Position numbers and translations under genes: made by a program. Positions 34,818-43,775 of a stretch of DNA of 64,000 nucleotides are shown in pieces (positions within the stretch are counted from its first letter, which is position 1; each line of letters starts with the position of its first letter). The notes under the pieces were generated by a model. That model worked only from the letters and a program-made list of their open reading frames with translations, did no database searches and had not been told where the DNA came from. This DNA is from Fibrobacterota bacterium (GTDB lineage Bacteria > Fibrobacterota > Chitinivibrionia > Chitinivibrionales > Chitinispirillaceae), in contig JAEWVR010000025.1 in NCBI GenBank assembly GCA_023459055.1, forward strand, positions 62,001 to 126,000. Direction: 5' to 3'.

Positions 34818-36482
34818 TTATTTGATAATTAAAAACTTATTATCTGCTCTCTGATTCATGTAACAGAGCTTGATGTAGTCGGATGTAACAGCCCGGCTGA
34901 CAATTCTTACTTCGTCAATTTTGCCATTGAAATAGCAGAAACTGTTCAAGTCGATCGTACTTGTTACCGATTGCATAAATCGTCCAATGGTGACATCAAA
35001 CGATTCATCACGTGACCATGTACCAATGTTCTGAAAGCCTGTTGAATCAACACATACGCCATTAATATAAAGGCGCTGATCGGTACCATTGCGTATTCCC
35101 GCAATGTAAAGCCACTCACCACCGGTGACATTTGCAGTTGACAGATCCCACCCGGTACCGGCATGATACTCTGTAAATTCCCACAAAGTAGTGTTCTTAT
35201 GCATTGATGTATACCAGAGAAAATACTGATTGTTGCCTTTTGAAAGAACAACATGAGAAAGACTGTCCGGTGTGTCTACATATACCCAGGCTGAAATTGT
35301 ATAACGGGATTCAGAGGGAAAATTCAGTTTCCCGCCAGCAGTATTGGGGAATAGTATATAGCCTGATGATCCGTTGAACTGTCGGCACATACCGATAATA
35401 CCATTGGTTACAGCATTGTTATCCATACCATATGCAATACCATTGAAATTATTCTCACTCGCATCGGATATCGAATCACCAAGTCTGTCCGAGAGATGCC
35501 ATATACCCTGATAACCGGATATAGTATCAAATACACCGGAATGTATAACAGGGTTTTCAGTCAGTTCATTACCCCAATACATTAATATATACTGCTCAGC
35601 ATTATTTGCAAAAATTGTATCAACTTTTACCCATAGATTTGCTTTCCCCAAAACAGGATCCCATGATTCAATTTCATACGTCAATGGATTGTTATGCCTG
35701 TCTGTAAAGAGTAAATTCTTACCGGAATCAATTACTGATGTAAAATCTAAATTGGAATTGTCAAAACGAACAAGTACCGGAAAATTGTACTGGTTTTCTG
35801 TAATAGCTGCACCATCAGAGGAAGTGTTGAGCACTATAGTCTTTGCATTTCTCCATAATGGATTTACAATTGAAATAGACTGTCCTGATGTCAACGTAAT
35901 TGATGAACGGAGTGTATTGACCGATTTTCCCTGAGAGTTTTCGTAAATAAGTGAATCAAATTCACCTGATGGTACATCCTGCAATGATACTGCTGATGGT
36001 CCATTAACATAAGCATAAACATCTGTACCCGGAATGTAAATATACCCGGAATCCTGGTTTCCACAGAGAGAGAAATCAGTGTTAATTGTGCAGGGCTTTG
36101 ACAGATTTATCTGCGGAAGTACTAGATTTGTATCATTTTCAAGGAAATTTATATTCTTAACAATTAGATTTGTTGACGTTTCCCTGTTTCGTGCTATCAG
36201 GTTATAGAGACCGGCATCAATACTGTCGAAGGAAAATTTGCCGTTATCACCGGTGGTATCTGAAGCCAGCGCTGATAGTTCTCTTTGTAAAGGATTGAAA
36301 TCTGATGGAATAAGATAGACAATCGTGCTGGCTACAGGCTGACCGTTCAGACTTGCTACAGTACCTGTAAGGCTGTTTGTCGTTTCCGAACCTGCTCCTG
36401 CAAGGTTTCCTGACGAGCATGCGATAGTAACGCCAATCGCTACGGTTATTAAAATTTTAAGTATGTTTTTAAATTTGTTCAT
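34818..36482 (-). CDS. Surface lipoprotein: shared N-module, DUF2341-like and LamG-like domains
   Basis: A 554-residue lipoprotein with the lipid cysteine at residue 22 (IGVTIACSS). Residues 38-110 form a carboxypeptidase-regulatory-like beta sandwich (GTVASLNGQPVASTIVYLIP), and about 150-185 contain the IPGTDVYAYV segment also found in the divergent fibro-slime lipoprotein. About residues 215-310 match the DUF2341 pattern (FPVLVRFDNSNLDFTSV; ILMYWGN), and 325-540 form a LamG/concanavalin-type domain (GYQGIWHLSD; SAWVYVD; GKIDEVRIVSRAVTSDYI). LamG domains commonly bind carbohydrates. It starts 13 bases after the regulator stop. Confidence 0.85.
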   Translation of the reverse strand: MNKFKNILKILITVAIGVTIACSSGNLAGAGSETTNSLTGTVASLNGQPVASTIVYLIPSDFNPLQRELSALASDTTGDNGKFSFDSIDAGLYNLIARNRETSTNLIVKNINFLENDTNLVLPQINLSKPCTINTDFSLCGNQDSGYIYIPGTDVYAYVNGPSAVSLQDVPSGEFDSLIYENSQGKSVNTLRSSITLTSGQSISIVNPLWRNAKTIVLNTSSDGAAITENQYNFPVLVRFDNSNLDFTSVIDSGKNLLFTDRHNNPLTYEIESWDPVLGKANLWVKVDTIFANNAEQYILMYWGNELTENPVIHSGVFDTISGYQGIWHLSDRLGDSISDASENNFNGIAYGMDNNAVTNGIIGMCRQFNGSSGYILFPNTAGGKLNFPSESRYTISAWVYVDTPDSLSHVVLSKGNNQYFLWYTSMHKNTTLWEFTEYHAGTGWDLSTANVTGGEWLYIAGIRNGTDQRLYINGVCVDSTGFQNIGTWSRDESFDVTIGRFMQSVTSTIDLNSFCYFNGKIDEVRIVSRAVTSDYIKLCYMNQRADNKFLIIK

Positions 36483-36495
36483 TGTATTAACCGGA

Positions 36496-37317
36496 TTATT
36501 GTGTCAATGGAAAAAGTTGAATGTTGAGCTGGTATACCTTGTCCGGATGCTCTTCATCAAAAGCCAGTTTAAGAATATTTTCTCTGGCCTGAGTGATGAT
36601 TTCATTGACACGGTCCAAATTCTTTTCTGCAATAGTTATCGTAACTGTTGAAATATTTCTTTTTTCAGGGGCATGACGCTCGATCGATTCTTTTGCAAGT
36701 TCAATGGTTGATTCCTGAAAAGATCGTACTGCAAGGGAACGCTGACCTGTTGTGATAATTTTGTGGGTGAGTTCCCAACTACCTTTTCTTACATCAGAAT
36801 TCTCTTCTCTTTTTTTTATAAGGCCCAATTTATGAAGAAGTTCAATGGATTTTCTGGCTTTGTATTCTGTGATTGGAGGAGAGAGTTTTGCTGCAAGAGC
36901 CGCGTAATCATTAGTAAATGGATAGAAATCAAGAAGCGTAAGTATTGCAGAATGATACCATTTGGTATAATACTCATACTGATGTTTTTCAAGGGCGTGT
37001 GCACCAACACCTTTAACTGAAAGCATCTTCTCATAATAGAGTTTACTATCATGAGAGGTTTTTGCTTTATTAAAACGCACAAGATTTGCAAAATATTCTG
37101 CATCCGATCCATTAAATCCGCAATGATCAATAATTTTTTCTATGGATGCATTTCCGATGTGACGCTGATGCTGAAAAATTTTAACCAGATGTGATGGATC
37201 AATAGAGATCTTGCTTCCAAAATATCTCAGCGAAAAATGGGCGTTTATCTCTTTTTTGGAAATGTAATAATCATGAAGAAAATCGCGATAATCAAAATAT
37301 TTTTTAATTAAGCACAT
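36496..37317 (-). CDS. TIGR02147/DUF4423 family regulator (minus-strand cassette)
   Basis: A 273-residue cytoplasmic protein of the TIGR02147 family, which I know mainly from Fibrobacterota. The N-terminus is YFDYRDFLHDYYISKK, followed by a region resembling an XRE-like helix-turn-helix (GSKISIDPSHLVKIFQHQRH). The C-terminal half has the DUF4423 pattern: YYTKWYHSAILTLLDFYP, then a winged-helix-like segment with ARKSIELLHKLGLI and TTGQRSLAVRSFQ. No Shine-Dalgarno is visible before the ATG. It heads a cassette with the LamG lipoprotein and the CE6-like esterase and is divergent from a paralogue at 37672. A role as transcription regulator is inference. Confidence 0.85.
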   Translation of the reverse strand: MCLIKKYFDYRDFLHDYYISKKEINAHFSLRYFGSKISIDPSHLVKIFQHQRHIGNASIEKIIDHCGFNGSDAEYFANLVRFNKAKTSHDSKLYYEKMLSVKGVGAHALEKHQYEYYTKWYHSAILTLLDFYPFTNDYAALAAKLSPPITEYKARKSIELLHKLGLIKKREENSDVRKGSWELTHKIITTGQRSLAVRSFQESTIELAKESIERHAPEKRNISTVTITIAEKNLDRVNEIITQARENILKLAFDEEHPDKVYQLNIQLFPLTQ

Positions 37318-37557
37318 GATTATAATATAGGAGCAATTTACCGCAGATGACTAATCTATTTGGTTGCCATTTAAAAATACCGTGGCCAGAAATGCCCACA
37401 TAGATAGTTGTAACTTATTATAATTACGTTAAATAAAAATCTATTACTAAATATTGTTAAAATATTGTCAACAATACTTGTTACGAAAAGTCAAATTCTC
37501 AAATTTGTATATACAACAAAACTCCGGGCTATCAACAGTAATGGACCATGTATCGAT

Positions 37558-37594
37558 CATTTAAAAGGTTCTCCAAAAGAGAACCTTTTAAATG
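37558..37594. promoter_or_regulatory. Perfect 16-bp inverted repeat between divergent regulators
   Basis: CATTTAAAAGGTTCTC (37558-37573) and its exact complement (37579-37594) flank a 5-base loop in the 354-base spacer between the two TIGR02147 genes. It lies 78 bases before the plus-strand GTG. A TATAAT hexamer at 37632-37637 follows it, with only a weak -35 match. It may be an operator or an attenuator; a terminator is less likely because no gene ends into it. Confidence 0.55.
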
Positions 37595-37671
37595 CTTTAC
37601 TTATTGTTTAAACGCGCTTATAAACGCCCTTTATAATATATTTATAGTGGATTGTTCTCAAAAGGATTACA

Positions 37672-38496
37672 GTGAAATCAATTTTTGACTATTTTGACTA
37701 TAGAATTTTTCTCAGCGATTTTTATCTTGACAAGAAATCGCAGCGTAAATCATTCTCATACCAGTTATTAGCCAACAAGGCCGGTTTAAAATCAAAAGGG
37801 TATATTAAAGACGTTATTGATGGAAAAAAGAACTTGTCTGAGGAATCGGTTTTTGCGCTCGGGCGAGCGCTTGAATTTACAGATGAGGAGTTTAATTATT
37901 TTAAAAATCTTGTCTATTTCAATCAGGCACGGACAAATGCTCAGCGAGAACATTTCTTTAAATTTCTGATTGATCTTAAAAACCCGGGAGAAGCGAAATT
38001 GATTATCGCCGAGCAATATTCATTTTATTCAAAATGGTATCACAATACGATCAGGGAACTGGTTACTTATTTTGATTTTAAAGGTGATTATGCGCTACTC
38101 GGGAGACAATTGACCCCCCAGATTTCACAGCGGGAAGCACGGGCATCAGTAGAACTGCTTTTAAAACTTGGCCTTCTTGAATATAACGGGGTCAAATACA
38201 TTCAGACAAACCCGGTTATTACTACAGGTGATTCTGTAACCTCTTTGTCTATTGGAAATTTCCATCTTGAAAACCTGAAGCTTGCAGCCGACTCAATTAA
38301 TACCTGTATATCGGATGAACGCGACATCAGTTGCATAATCGGCTCCATAACTGACTCGCAGTTTAAAGCTGTCAAAAAAGAGATCCAGTTATTCCGTAAC
38401 AAACTCATAACACTTTTGAACGAAACGGAATCTGATACTACAAACAAAAAGAGAGTTTACACAATCGCATTTCAATTATTTCCGAATACAAGGTGA
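37672..38496 (+). CDS. TIGR02147/DUF4423 family regulator (plus-strand cassette)
   Basis: A 274-residue paralogue of the protein at 36496-37317. The start is a GTG with AAAGGA 6 bases upstream. N-terminus MKSIFDYFDYRIFLSDFYL; HTH-like segment around NKAGLKSKGYIKDVIDGKKN; then YSFYSKWYHNTIRELVTYFD and EARASVELLLKLGLLEYNG, which align with the same blocks in the paralogue. Both end in IAFQLFP or IQLFP. The downstream fibro-slime lipoprotein gene begins 11 bases after its stop. Divergent arrangement around a shared spacer suggests cross- or autoregulation (inference). Confidence 0.87.
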   Translation: MKSIFDYFDYRIFLSDFYLDKKSQRKSFSYQLLANKAGLKSKGYIKDVIDGKKNLSEESVFALGRALEFTDEEFNYFKNLVYFNQARTNAQREHFFKFLIDLKNPGEAKLIIAEQYSFYSKWYHNTIRELVTYFDFKGDYALLGRQLTPQISQREARASVELLLKLGLLEYNGVKYIQTNPVITTGDSVTSLSIGNFHLENLKLAADSINTCISDERDISCIIGSITDSQFKAVKKEIQLFRNKLITLLNETESDTTNKKRVYTIAFQLFPNTR

Positions 38497-38507
38497 CAGG
38501 AGAACGT

Positions 38508-40658
38508 ATGAAATTATTAAAAATGAGATGGCTTGGCCTATTAGTACTTCTGAGTATAGTATGTGCAGGTATAGTGCTTCTCTCCTGTGGTGATCCTCTT
38601 GCCGGAGCATCTGTAGTAGGTAATCCATCAGTGTCGGCGACAATTCTTGATGAAGAAGGTATGCCAATAAAAAATGTACCGGTTATTCTATTGCCTGTTA
38701 CTCACAACATTGTCAGGGATACGAACCTGAATAAATTTGCTCAGGGTGTTACCGACGATAACGGCAGTGTTCGCCTTATCAGTGTACAATTCAGAAACGA
38801 CACTGCGTTCAATCTTACGTCAACCGATGTCAACTACCGTTACCGCCTGATAAAGAGAATCCGGAGTGCGGATACTGTAACACCCGATAAATCAATTGCA
38901 CTATCAAAAATAAAGCTTGAAACTCCCGGCGCAATAAAGGTACGGATTGATTCAACATCATTTCAAGCCGGATATGTTCTTACCATTCCAGGGACATCAA
39001 TTGTTGAATATGTTACATCACCAGGTATGTACATTCTTAGCGCACCGGCAGGGGCGTATACTGTAACCTACACAAGTTCATCATCACTATTAAATACTGA
39101 TAAAACGATATCAACAGTAACGATCAGCGGCCAGGACACTGCAATAATTACCGTTAATAATTTTATCACAACACGAAGCGTGTCCTCAGTACTGCTGAAA
39201 GATCTGATACCAGACACAATGAAGATCTATACCAATGCAGATACACTTGGGCCTAATCGTCTGGACACACTTTCTATAGCTATTGATACAAACCAGCAGC
39301 AATACACTATCGTCAAGACAGATACTACCGTGAAAAAAGATACAATACTCCTTGGACGAAGTGAAAGAACCCAATCTGACACCTTTAAGTTCACACAGGA
39401 CACACTGGTAACTGTTGATACATTAAAAAAGAACGATTCAACTTTTATACTTTACAGCACACTGGTTTACAGTACCTACGTCAAAGTGGATAGTATGTAT
39501 ACAACTGATACTATTATGGAACGGAATTACGGTTATTACACTATCCATAAGCGTCAATCCGGTACGTTTCTCTTCCGGAAACTACTGCTTCAGTATTCAT
39601 GTCCAGTCTTACAACCATCACAATGTATGCAGCGCACGTATCTTGATACTCTTTTATACATTACTACCAGTAAAACATTTGATACCACTAAACAGGGTGA
39701 TACCATCTATTTCCGTGATTCAACCAGATCGTTTCAGAAAACGGTAATGCTTGACACAATTGAATTGGGTGACACAACACTATGGAAGGATACAATTGTA
39801 AAAGCTGATTCAATCACGCTGGATTCGTCAGAAATCATTATTGATACAATAGCGTTTCGTGATTCTCTTCGAAATGTAGTAAAAAGCGTACATTCAGAAA
39901 CGAAAACAGTTACTGATACAATATTATTTAAAAAGGATACTGTATTTTCTGAGTGGAATTATCCGGATACGATCAGGGTCCCGGTTACCTATTACGATTT
40001 CCATTCGGATAGAACAAACCCGGAATTCGAACAGCCTCATCCAACGGGTCTAAAAACAGGGATGGTCGATTCTAAGCTTGACGCATCAGGAAAACCTGTT
40101 GCAGGTTCGAACATCATGATGAACACATATATGAAGTACTGGTTTCTATCCTGGGCAGATTCTGTAAAAAATAAGGAATATACATCACCAAGCTACGATA
40201 CACTAACAGGAGCAATGTTAAGCATAAATAAATTGGATCATGACACATCATTTAAAAATATTGTTATTTATGACAGTTTAATGTTTTTAAAGATTCAGGG
40301 ATCAAACATTTACAGATGTAATAACCCCAGTTTCTTTCCTCTTGACAATACCGGCTTTGGTAACGAAGGTAATATTCATAACTATTCATTCACGATGCAG
40401 ATGGACATGAATGTGTACATCGGAGCTGATTCAAAAAGCATTACGATTAGTGGAGATGATGATACCTGGCTGTTTATCGATGGCATTTTGGCAATTGACC
40501 TTGGCGGAATACATGAGTTAACAACAGGTTCTTGTACCCTTCAAAATTATATGATTAATGGGGAAAAGAAAATATATCCGGTATCACTTTTTCTTGCAGA
40601 ACGACACTCTTCACAAAAAGGCTCCTTTTCAATTGAAGTGTATGGACTCAGACCGTAA
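38508..40658 (+). CDS. Fibro-slime-domain surface lipoprotein with Thr/Asp-rich stalk
   Basis: Start at ATG 38508, preceded by AGGAG. The 716-residue protein is a lipoprotein (Cys27 in LLSCGDP). Residues 30-110 are a regulatory-like beta sandwich, and residues about 150-190 carry IPGTSIVEYV, aligned with the divergent LamG lipoprotein. Residues about 235-485 form a stalk full of D-T-I/L/T motifs. The C-terminal part is the fibro-slime domain: YYDFHSDRTNPEFEQPHPTG and, near the end, SGDDDTWLFIDGILAIDLGG, a PA14-like Asp-rich motif. In Fibrobacter this domain occurs in fibre-associated surface proteins. It ends at a strong terminator. Confidence 0.88.
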   Translation: MKLLKMRWLGLLVLLSIVCAGIVLLSCGDPLAGASVVGNPSVSATILDEEGMPIKNVPVILLPVTHNIVRDTNLNKFAQGVTDDNGSVRLISVQFRNDTAFNLTSTDVNYRYRLIKRIRSADTVTPDKSIALSKIKLETPGAIKVRIDSTSFQAGYVLTIPGTSIVEYVTSPGMYILSAPAGAYTVTYTSSSSLLNTDKTISTVTISGQDTAIITVNNFITTRSVSSVLLKDLIPDTMKIYTNADTLGPNRLDTLSIAIDTNQQQYTIVKTDTTVKKDTILLGRSERTQSDTFKFTQDTLVTVDTLKKNDSTFILYSTLVYSTYVKVDSMYTTDTIMERNYGYYTIHKRQSGTFLFRKLLLQYSCPVLQPSQCMQRTYLDTLLYITTSKTFDTTKQGDTIYFRDSTRSFQKTVMLDTIELGDTTLWKDTIVKADSITLDSSEIIIDTIAFRDSLRNVVKSVHSETKTVTDTILFKKDTVFSEWNYPDTIRVPVTYYDFHSDRTNPEFEQPHPTGLKTGMVDSKLDASGKPVAGSNIMMNTYMKYWFLSWADSVKNKEYTSPSYDTLTGAMLSINKLDHDTSFKNIVIYDSLMFLKIQGSNIYRCNNPSFFPLDNTGFGNEGNIHNYSFTMQMDMNVYIGADSKSITISGDDDTWLFIDGILAIDLGGIHELTTGSCTLQNYMINGEKKIYPVSLFLAERHSSQKGSFSIEVYGLRP

Positions 40659-40690
40659 TAATACACTACAAACAAATCACCTTGTAAATA

Positions 40691-40730
40691 AAAGATGCTG
40701 TATGACCATAGTTCTACAGCATCTTTTTCT
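40691..40730 (+). terminator. Rho-independent terminator after the fibro-slime gene
   Basis: A 12-bp stem (AAAGATGCTGTA at 40691-40702 with TACAGCATCTTT at 40715-40726) with a 12-base loop and a T-run, 32 bases after the stop. Confidence 0.88.
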
Positions 40731-40979
40731 TTACAAATTTATATTACAAACATCATCTATTTACAACTGCATATAATATAAGCAATCATATCATGCTAGA
40801 CAAACAGCTTGAAAAATCGGGCATTTTAACACATACATTCATTTTTTTACCTAAACAGATAAGAATTTACTTTCCTTTTTGAGAGGCATTAAATATCTTA
40901 AAATAAGTTGCCGTAGCGGTACCCTATCATTGTTAGAGGTTGACCGTATTTGTTTCATTTAAAAAAGAGGTTTTGCAGT

Positions 40980-41183
40980 ATGCCTACAGGTGTAGTAAAG
41001 TGGTTTAATGAGGCTAAGGGTTTCGGTTTCATTTCCCCTGATGATGGTTCCCGGGATGTTTTTGTACATTTTTCTGCGATCCAGACAAATGGTTTCAAAA
41101 AGCTTGAGGAAGGTCAGAAGGTGCAATTTGAAGAAGTTGATGGAGCTAAGGGACCTAACGCTCAGAACGTAATTCCTGTATAA
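40980..41183 (+). CDS. Cold-shock domain protein (CspA family)
   Basis: Start at ATG 40980 (MPTGVVKWFNEAKGFGFISP), with AGAGG upstream; an in-frame start 30 bases earlier would add a non-family extension. The 67-residue protein is a complete cold-shock OB-fold with RNP1 KGFGFI and RNP2 VFVHF. It binds single-stranded RNA/DNA and is often a transcription antiterminator or RNA chaperone. The 320-base leader before it is AT-rich and could be a regulated 5' untranslated region, as in other csp genes, but I see no definite structure. Confidence 0.95.
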   Translation: MPTGVVKWFNEAKGFGFISPDDGSRDVFVHFSAIQTNGFKKLEEGQKVQFEEVDGAKGPNAQNVIPV

Positions 41184-41212
41184 AACCAACTGATCATAAA
41201 TGATCTGATGCG

Positions 41213-41242
41213 GGCCTGTTAACACACAAACAGGCCTTTTTT
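41213..41242 (+). terminator. Rho-independent terminator after csp
   Basis: GGCCTGTT (41213-41220) pairs with AACAGGCC (41229-41236), followed by six T, 30 bases after the stop codon. Confidence 0.92.
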
Positions 41243-41255
41243 ATTACGTAAAGAA

Positions 41256-41588
41256 TCATATTCCAATATTATTCAATGTCTGACCTATTGTATTGATCAA
41301 ACCCACAAGCTTGGGATGTGTTACTTCGAATGTTCGTACCGATAGTTTCATACCATACAGTGAATTGTCAAGCAGTTCCTGATCAGGCGTTTCACTTGTT
41401 GCAACCTGCACAGATGCTTCTGTAATTTTTGCAATATTCTTTGCTTTATCAGAGTGACTTTTACTTAACTCGTTAATCTCTATCTTGAGTTCGCCAAGCA
41501 ACTTCATCAATTCACTACGTTTATGGTCACTAATAGATTTATTGTATGCGATCTCATGTTCGATCCGCTTAATTGTATCACCAAGCAT
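41256..41588 (-). CDS. DUF4404-like small helical protein
   Basis: Start at ATG 41588 (MLGDTIKRIEHEIAYNK), with AGGAG 8 bases upstream; a GTG 9 bases earlier is too close to that site. The 110-residue protein is mostly helical and Lys/Glu-rich (SELMKLLGELKIEINELSK), ending with a hydrophobic helix (HPKLVGLINTIGQTL). The pattern recalls DUF4404, a family with no known function. It is cytoplasmic and has no close operon partner. The terminator of csp lies just beyond its stop. Confidence 0.55.
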   Translation of the reverse strand: MLGDTIKRIEHEIAYNKSISDHKRSELMKLLGELKIEINELSKSHSDKAKNIAKITEASVQVATSETPDQELLDNSLYGMKLSVRTFEVTHPKLVGLINTIGQTLNNIGI

Positions 41589-41696
41589 ACTATCCACTCC
41601 TGTTATAATTGTGACGTTCTCTATTCAGATTATTCTATGTTGATAGAATTATTTCCAGTACAAAACTTAAAAAACAGTTGATATTGTCATTTCTTA

Positions 41697-41825
41697 TCCC
41701 ACCCCCTAAAACTCACCCCAATACTCGTCAAAATAAGTCCCCCCCAGGGGGACTTTTCAGATCTTGATTTTCTTGATGTCCCCCTGCGGGAGCCCCCTTG
41801 GGAATACCTGACGAGGTGGGGGCTA
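41697..41825. repeat. GC-rich palindromic intergenic repeat, copy A
   Basis: Between DUF4404 and ettA, in otherwise AT-rich DNA. AAGTCCCCC (41735-41743) pairs with GGGGGACTT (41747-41755). It shares the word CCCCAATA-TCGT-AA-TAAG with the element near 45.45 kb and has the TCCCCC...GGGGGACTT core of the dispersed palindromic repeats seen in many bacterial genomes. Confidence 0.65.
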
Positions 41826-41898
41826 GTAAAAGCATGTAATAAAAAGGCACTACCCGGTGAAGATAATGCCGACTCAAATATTACGCCAATTAAATGTA

Positions 41899-43578
41899 CT
41901 ATTTTCTAACAAGCGGTTTGTATTTTACACGGTGAGGCTGATCTGCGCTGATTCCCAGACGTTCATGACGATTTTCCTCGTATGATGCATAATTGCCTTC
42001 ATGCCAGATAACCGTACTATCGCCTTCAAAAGCGAGAATATGTGTTGCAAGCCTGTCAAGAAACCAGCGATCATGGCTCACGACCACAGCACATCCTGAA
42101 AAATCACTGATAGCCTGTTCGAGTGATTGAAGTGTCTCAACATCAAGATCATTTGTGGGTTCATCAAGCAGTAATACGTTACCGCCGGACTGCAGAAGTT
42201 TAGCCAGGTGTACTCTATTGCGTTCTCCACCTGAAAGTTCCTTTACCAGTTTCTGCTGATCCGCGCCACTGAAGTTGAACTTGCCGACATACGCACGTGA
42301 GTTCATTTCAATCTTACCAAGCATAATGATATCATTTCCACCGGTAATCTCCTGAAAAACGGTTTTCTCACCATCAAGTGCATCACGGGTTTGATTGACA
42401 TAACTCAACTGTACAGTGTCTCCTATAATCACAGCTCCGCTGTCAGGTGTATCCTGCCCGGTTATCATTTTCAGTAAGGTACTTTTACCTGTACCGTTAG
42501 CCCCGACAATACCGACAATACCTGCTCTTGGAAGACTGAATTCAAGATTTTCAAACAGTAATTTATCGCCATATGCTTTTGTCAGTTTTTCCGCATTGAT
42601 AACGACATTACCAAGACGCGCACCCTGGGGAATAACGATAGTTGCTTGAGTGACCTTCTCAGCAGATTCCTGATTACGGAGTTCTTCATATGCATTAAGA
42701 CGGGCTTTCCCTTTAGCCTGACGTGCCTTCTGAGATAGACGAACCCAATCGAGTTCTTTTCTAAGTCTGCGCTGACGTACCGATTCTTCTTTTTCTTCCT
42801 GTGCCATACGCTGCGTTTTCTGATCAAGCCATGAGCTGTAGTTGCCCTTCCAGGGAATACCTCTACCCCTGTCAAGTTCAAGGATCCACCCAACCACATT
42901 GTCAAGAAAATATCTGTCGTGTGTTACCAGAATCACAGACCCCGCATACTCACGAAGAAATCTTTCGAGCCACGCGACTGATTCTGCATCAAGATGGTTC
43001 GTTGGTTCATCAAGAAGCAGCAGATCAGGTTTCTCAAGCAGTAATTTACACAACGCGACTCTGCGACGTTCTCCGCCTGACAGCGTCTTTACATCTGCAT
43101 CACCGGGAGGCAGCCGTAGCGCATCCATCGCGATTTCAAGCTGACGATCCAATTCCCATGCATTAACGGCATCAATTTTATCCTGCAGTTTTGCCTGACG
43201 TTCAAGTAGTTTATCCATTTCATCATCGGACATCGGCTCGGCAAATTTATTCGAAACCTCTTCAAATTCATTAAGCAAATCACGGGTACTTTTCACAGCG
43301 AGCTCAACATTTCCCTTTACATCAAGAGACTCATCAAGTTTCGGCTCCTGTGGAAGATATCCTACAGTGCGACCGGCTTCAAGCCATGCTTCACCCTGAA
43401 ATTCCGTATCTATACCTGCCATAATTTTCATCAGGGTACTTTTTCCTGAACCGTTTACACCGATAATACCAATTTTCGCACCATAATAAAAGGAAAGTGA
43501 TATATCCTTAAGCACTTCTTTTTTGTTCGGATACACCTTTGTTAACCGGTGCATATAATAAACAAATTTTTCAGCCAT
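41899..43578 (-). CDS. ettA: Energy-dependent translational throttle protein EttA (ABC-F)
   Basis: A 559-residue ABC-F ATPase that binds the ribosomal E site and gates early elongation according to ADP/ATP ratio. Two ABC domains have Walker A GVNGSGKST and GANGTGKST, signature LSGGERRRVAL and LSGGERNRVHL, and Walker B LLLLDEPTNHLD and VLLLDEPTNDLD. The arm insertion (about residues 95-135) and the linker between the domains match EttA rather than Uup. Start at the third codon of the open frame (ATG 43578), because AGGGA is 8 bases upstream of it. Confidence 0.95.
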   Translation of the reverse strand: MAEKFVYYMHRLTKVYPNKKEVLKDISLSFYYGAKIGIIGVNGSGKSTLMKIMAGIDTEFQGEAWLEAGRTVGYLPQEPKLDESLDVKGNVELAVKSTRDLLNEFEEVSNKFAEPMSDDEMDKLLERQAKLQDKIDAVNAWELDRQLEIAMDALRLPPGDADVKTLSGGERRRVALCKLLLEKPDLLLLDEPTNHLDAESVAWLERFLREYAGSVILVTHDRYFLDNVVGWILELDRGRGIPWKGNYSSWLDQKTQRMAQEEKEESVRQRRLRKELDWVRLSQKARQAKGKARLNAYEELRNQESAEKVTQATIVIPQGARLGNVVINAEKLTKAYGDKLLFENLEFSLPRAGIVGIVGANGTGKSTLLKMITGQDTPDSGAVIIGDTVQLSYVNQTRDALDGEKTVFQEITGGNDIIMLGKIEMNSRAYVGKFNFSGADQQKLVKELSGGERNRVHLAKLLQSGGNVLLLDEPTNDLDVETLQSLEQAISDFSGCAVVVSHDRWFLDRLATHILAFEGDSTVIWHEGNYASYEENRHERLGISADQPHRVKYKPLVRK

Positions 43579-43775
43579 TAACATATTCCCTGATAAAAGT
43601 TAAAAACGTAAACTTCAGCATACATACCTGAAATGCAGTGATAATCTGGAAAAATCAGGTACCACTCATGCACAACTCCGGAAATTTAATCAATTAAATT
43701 ACTATATGTCACTGATTAATAGTTGTTTTTTTTAACCGGAATCAGTTCTGTACAGCGTAATTATTTTCAGCCGGA

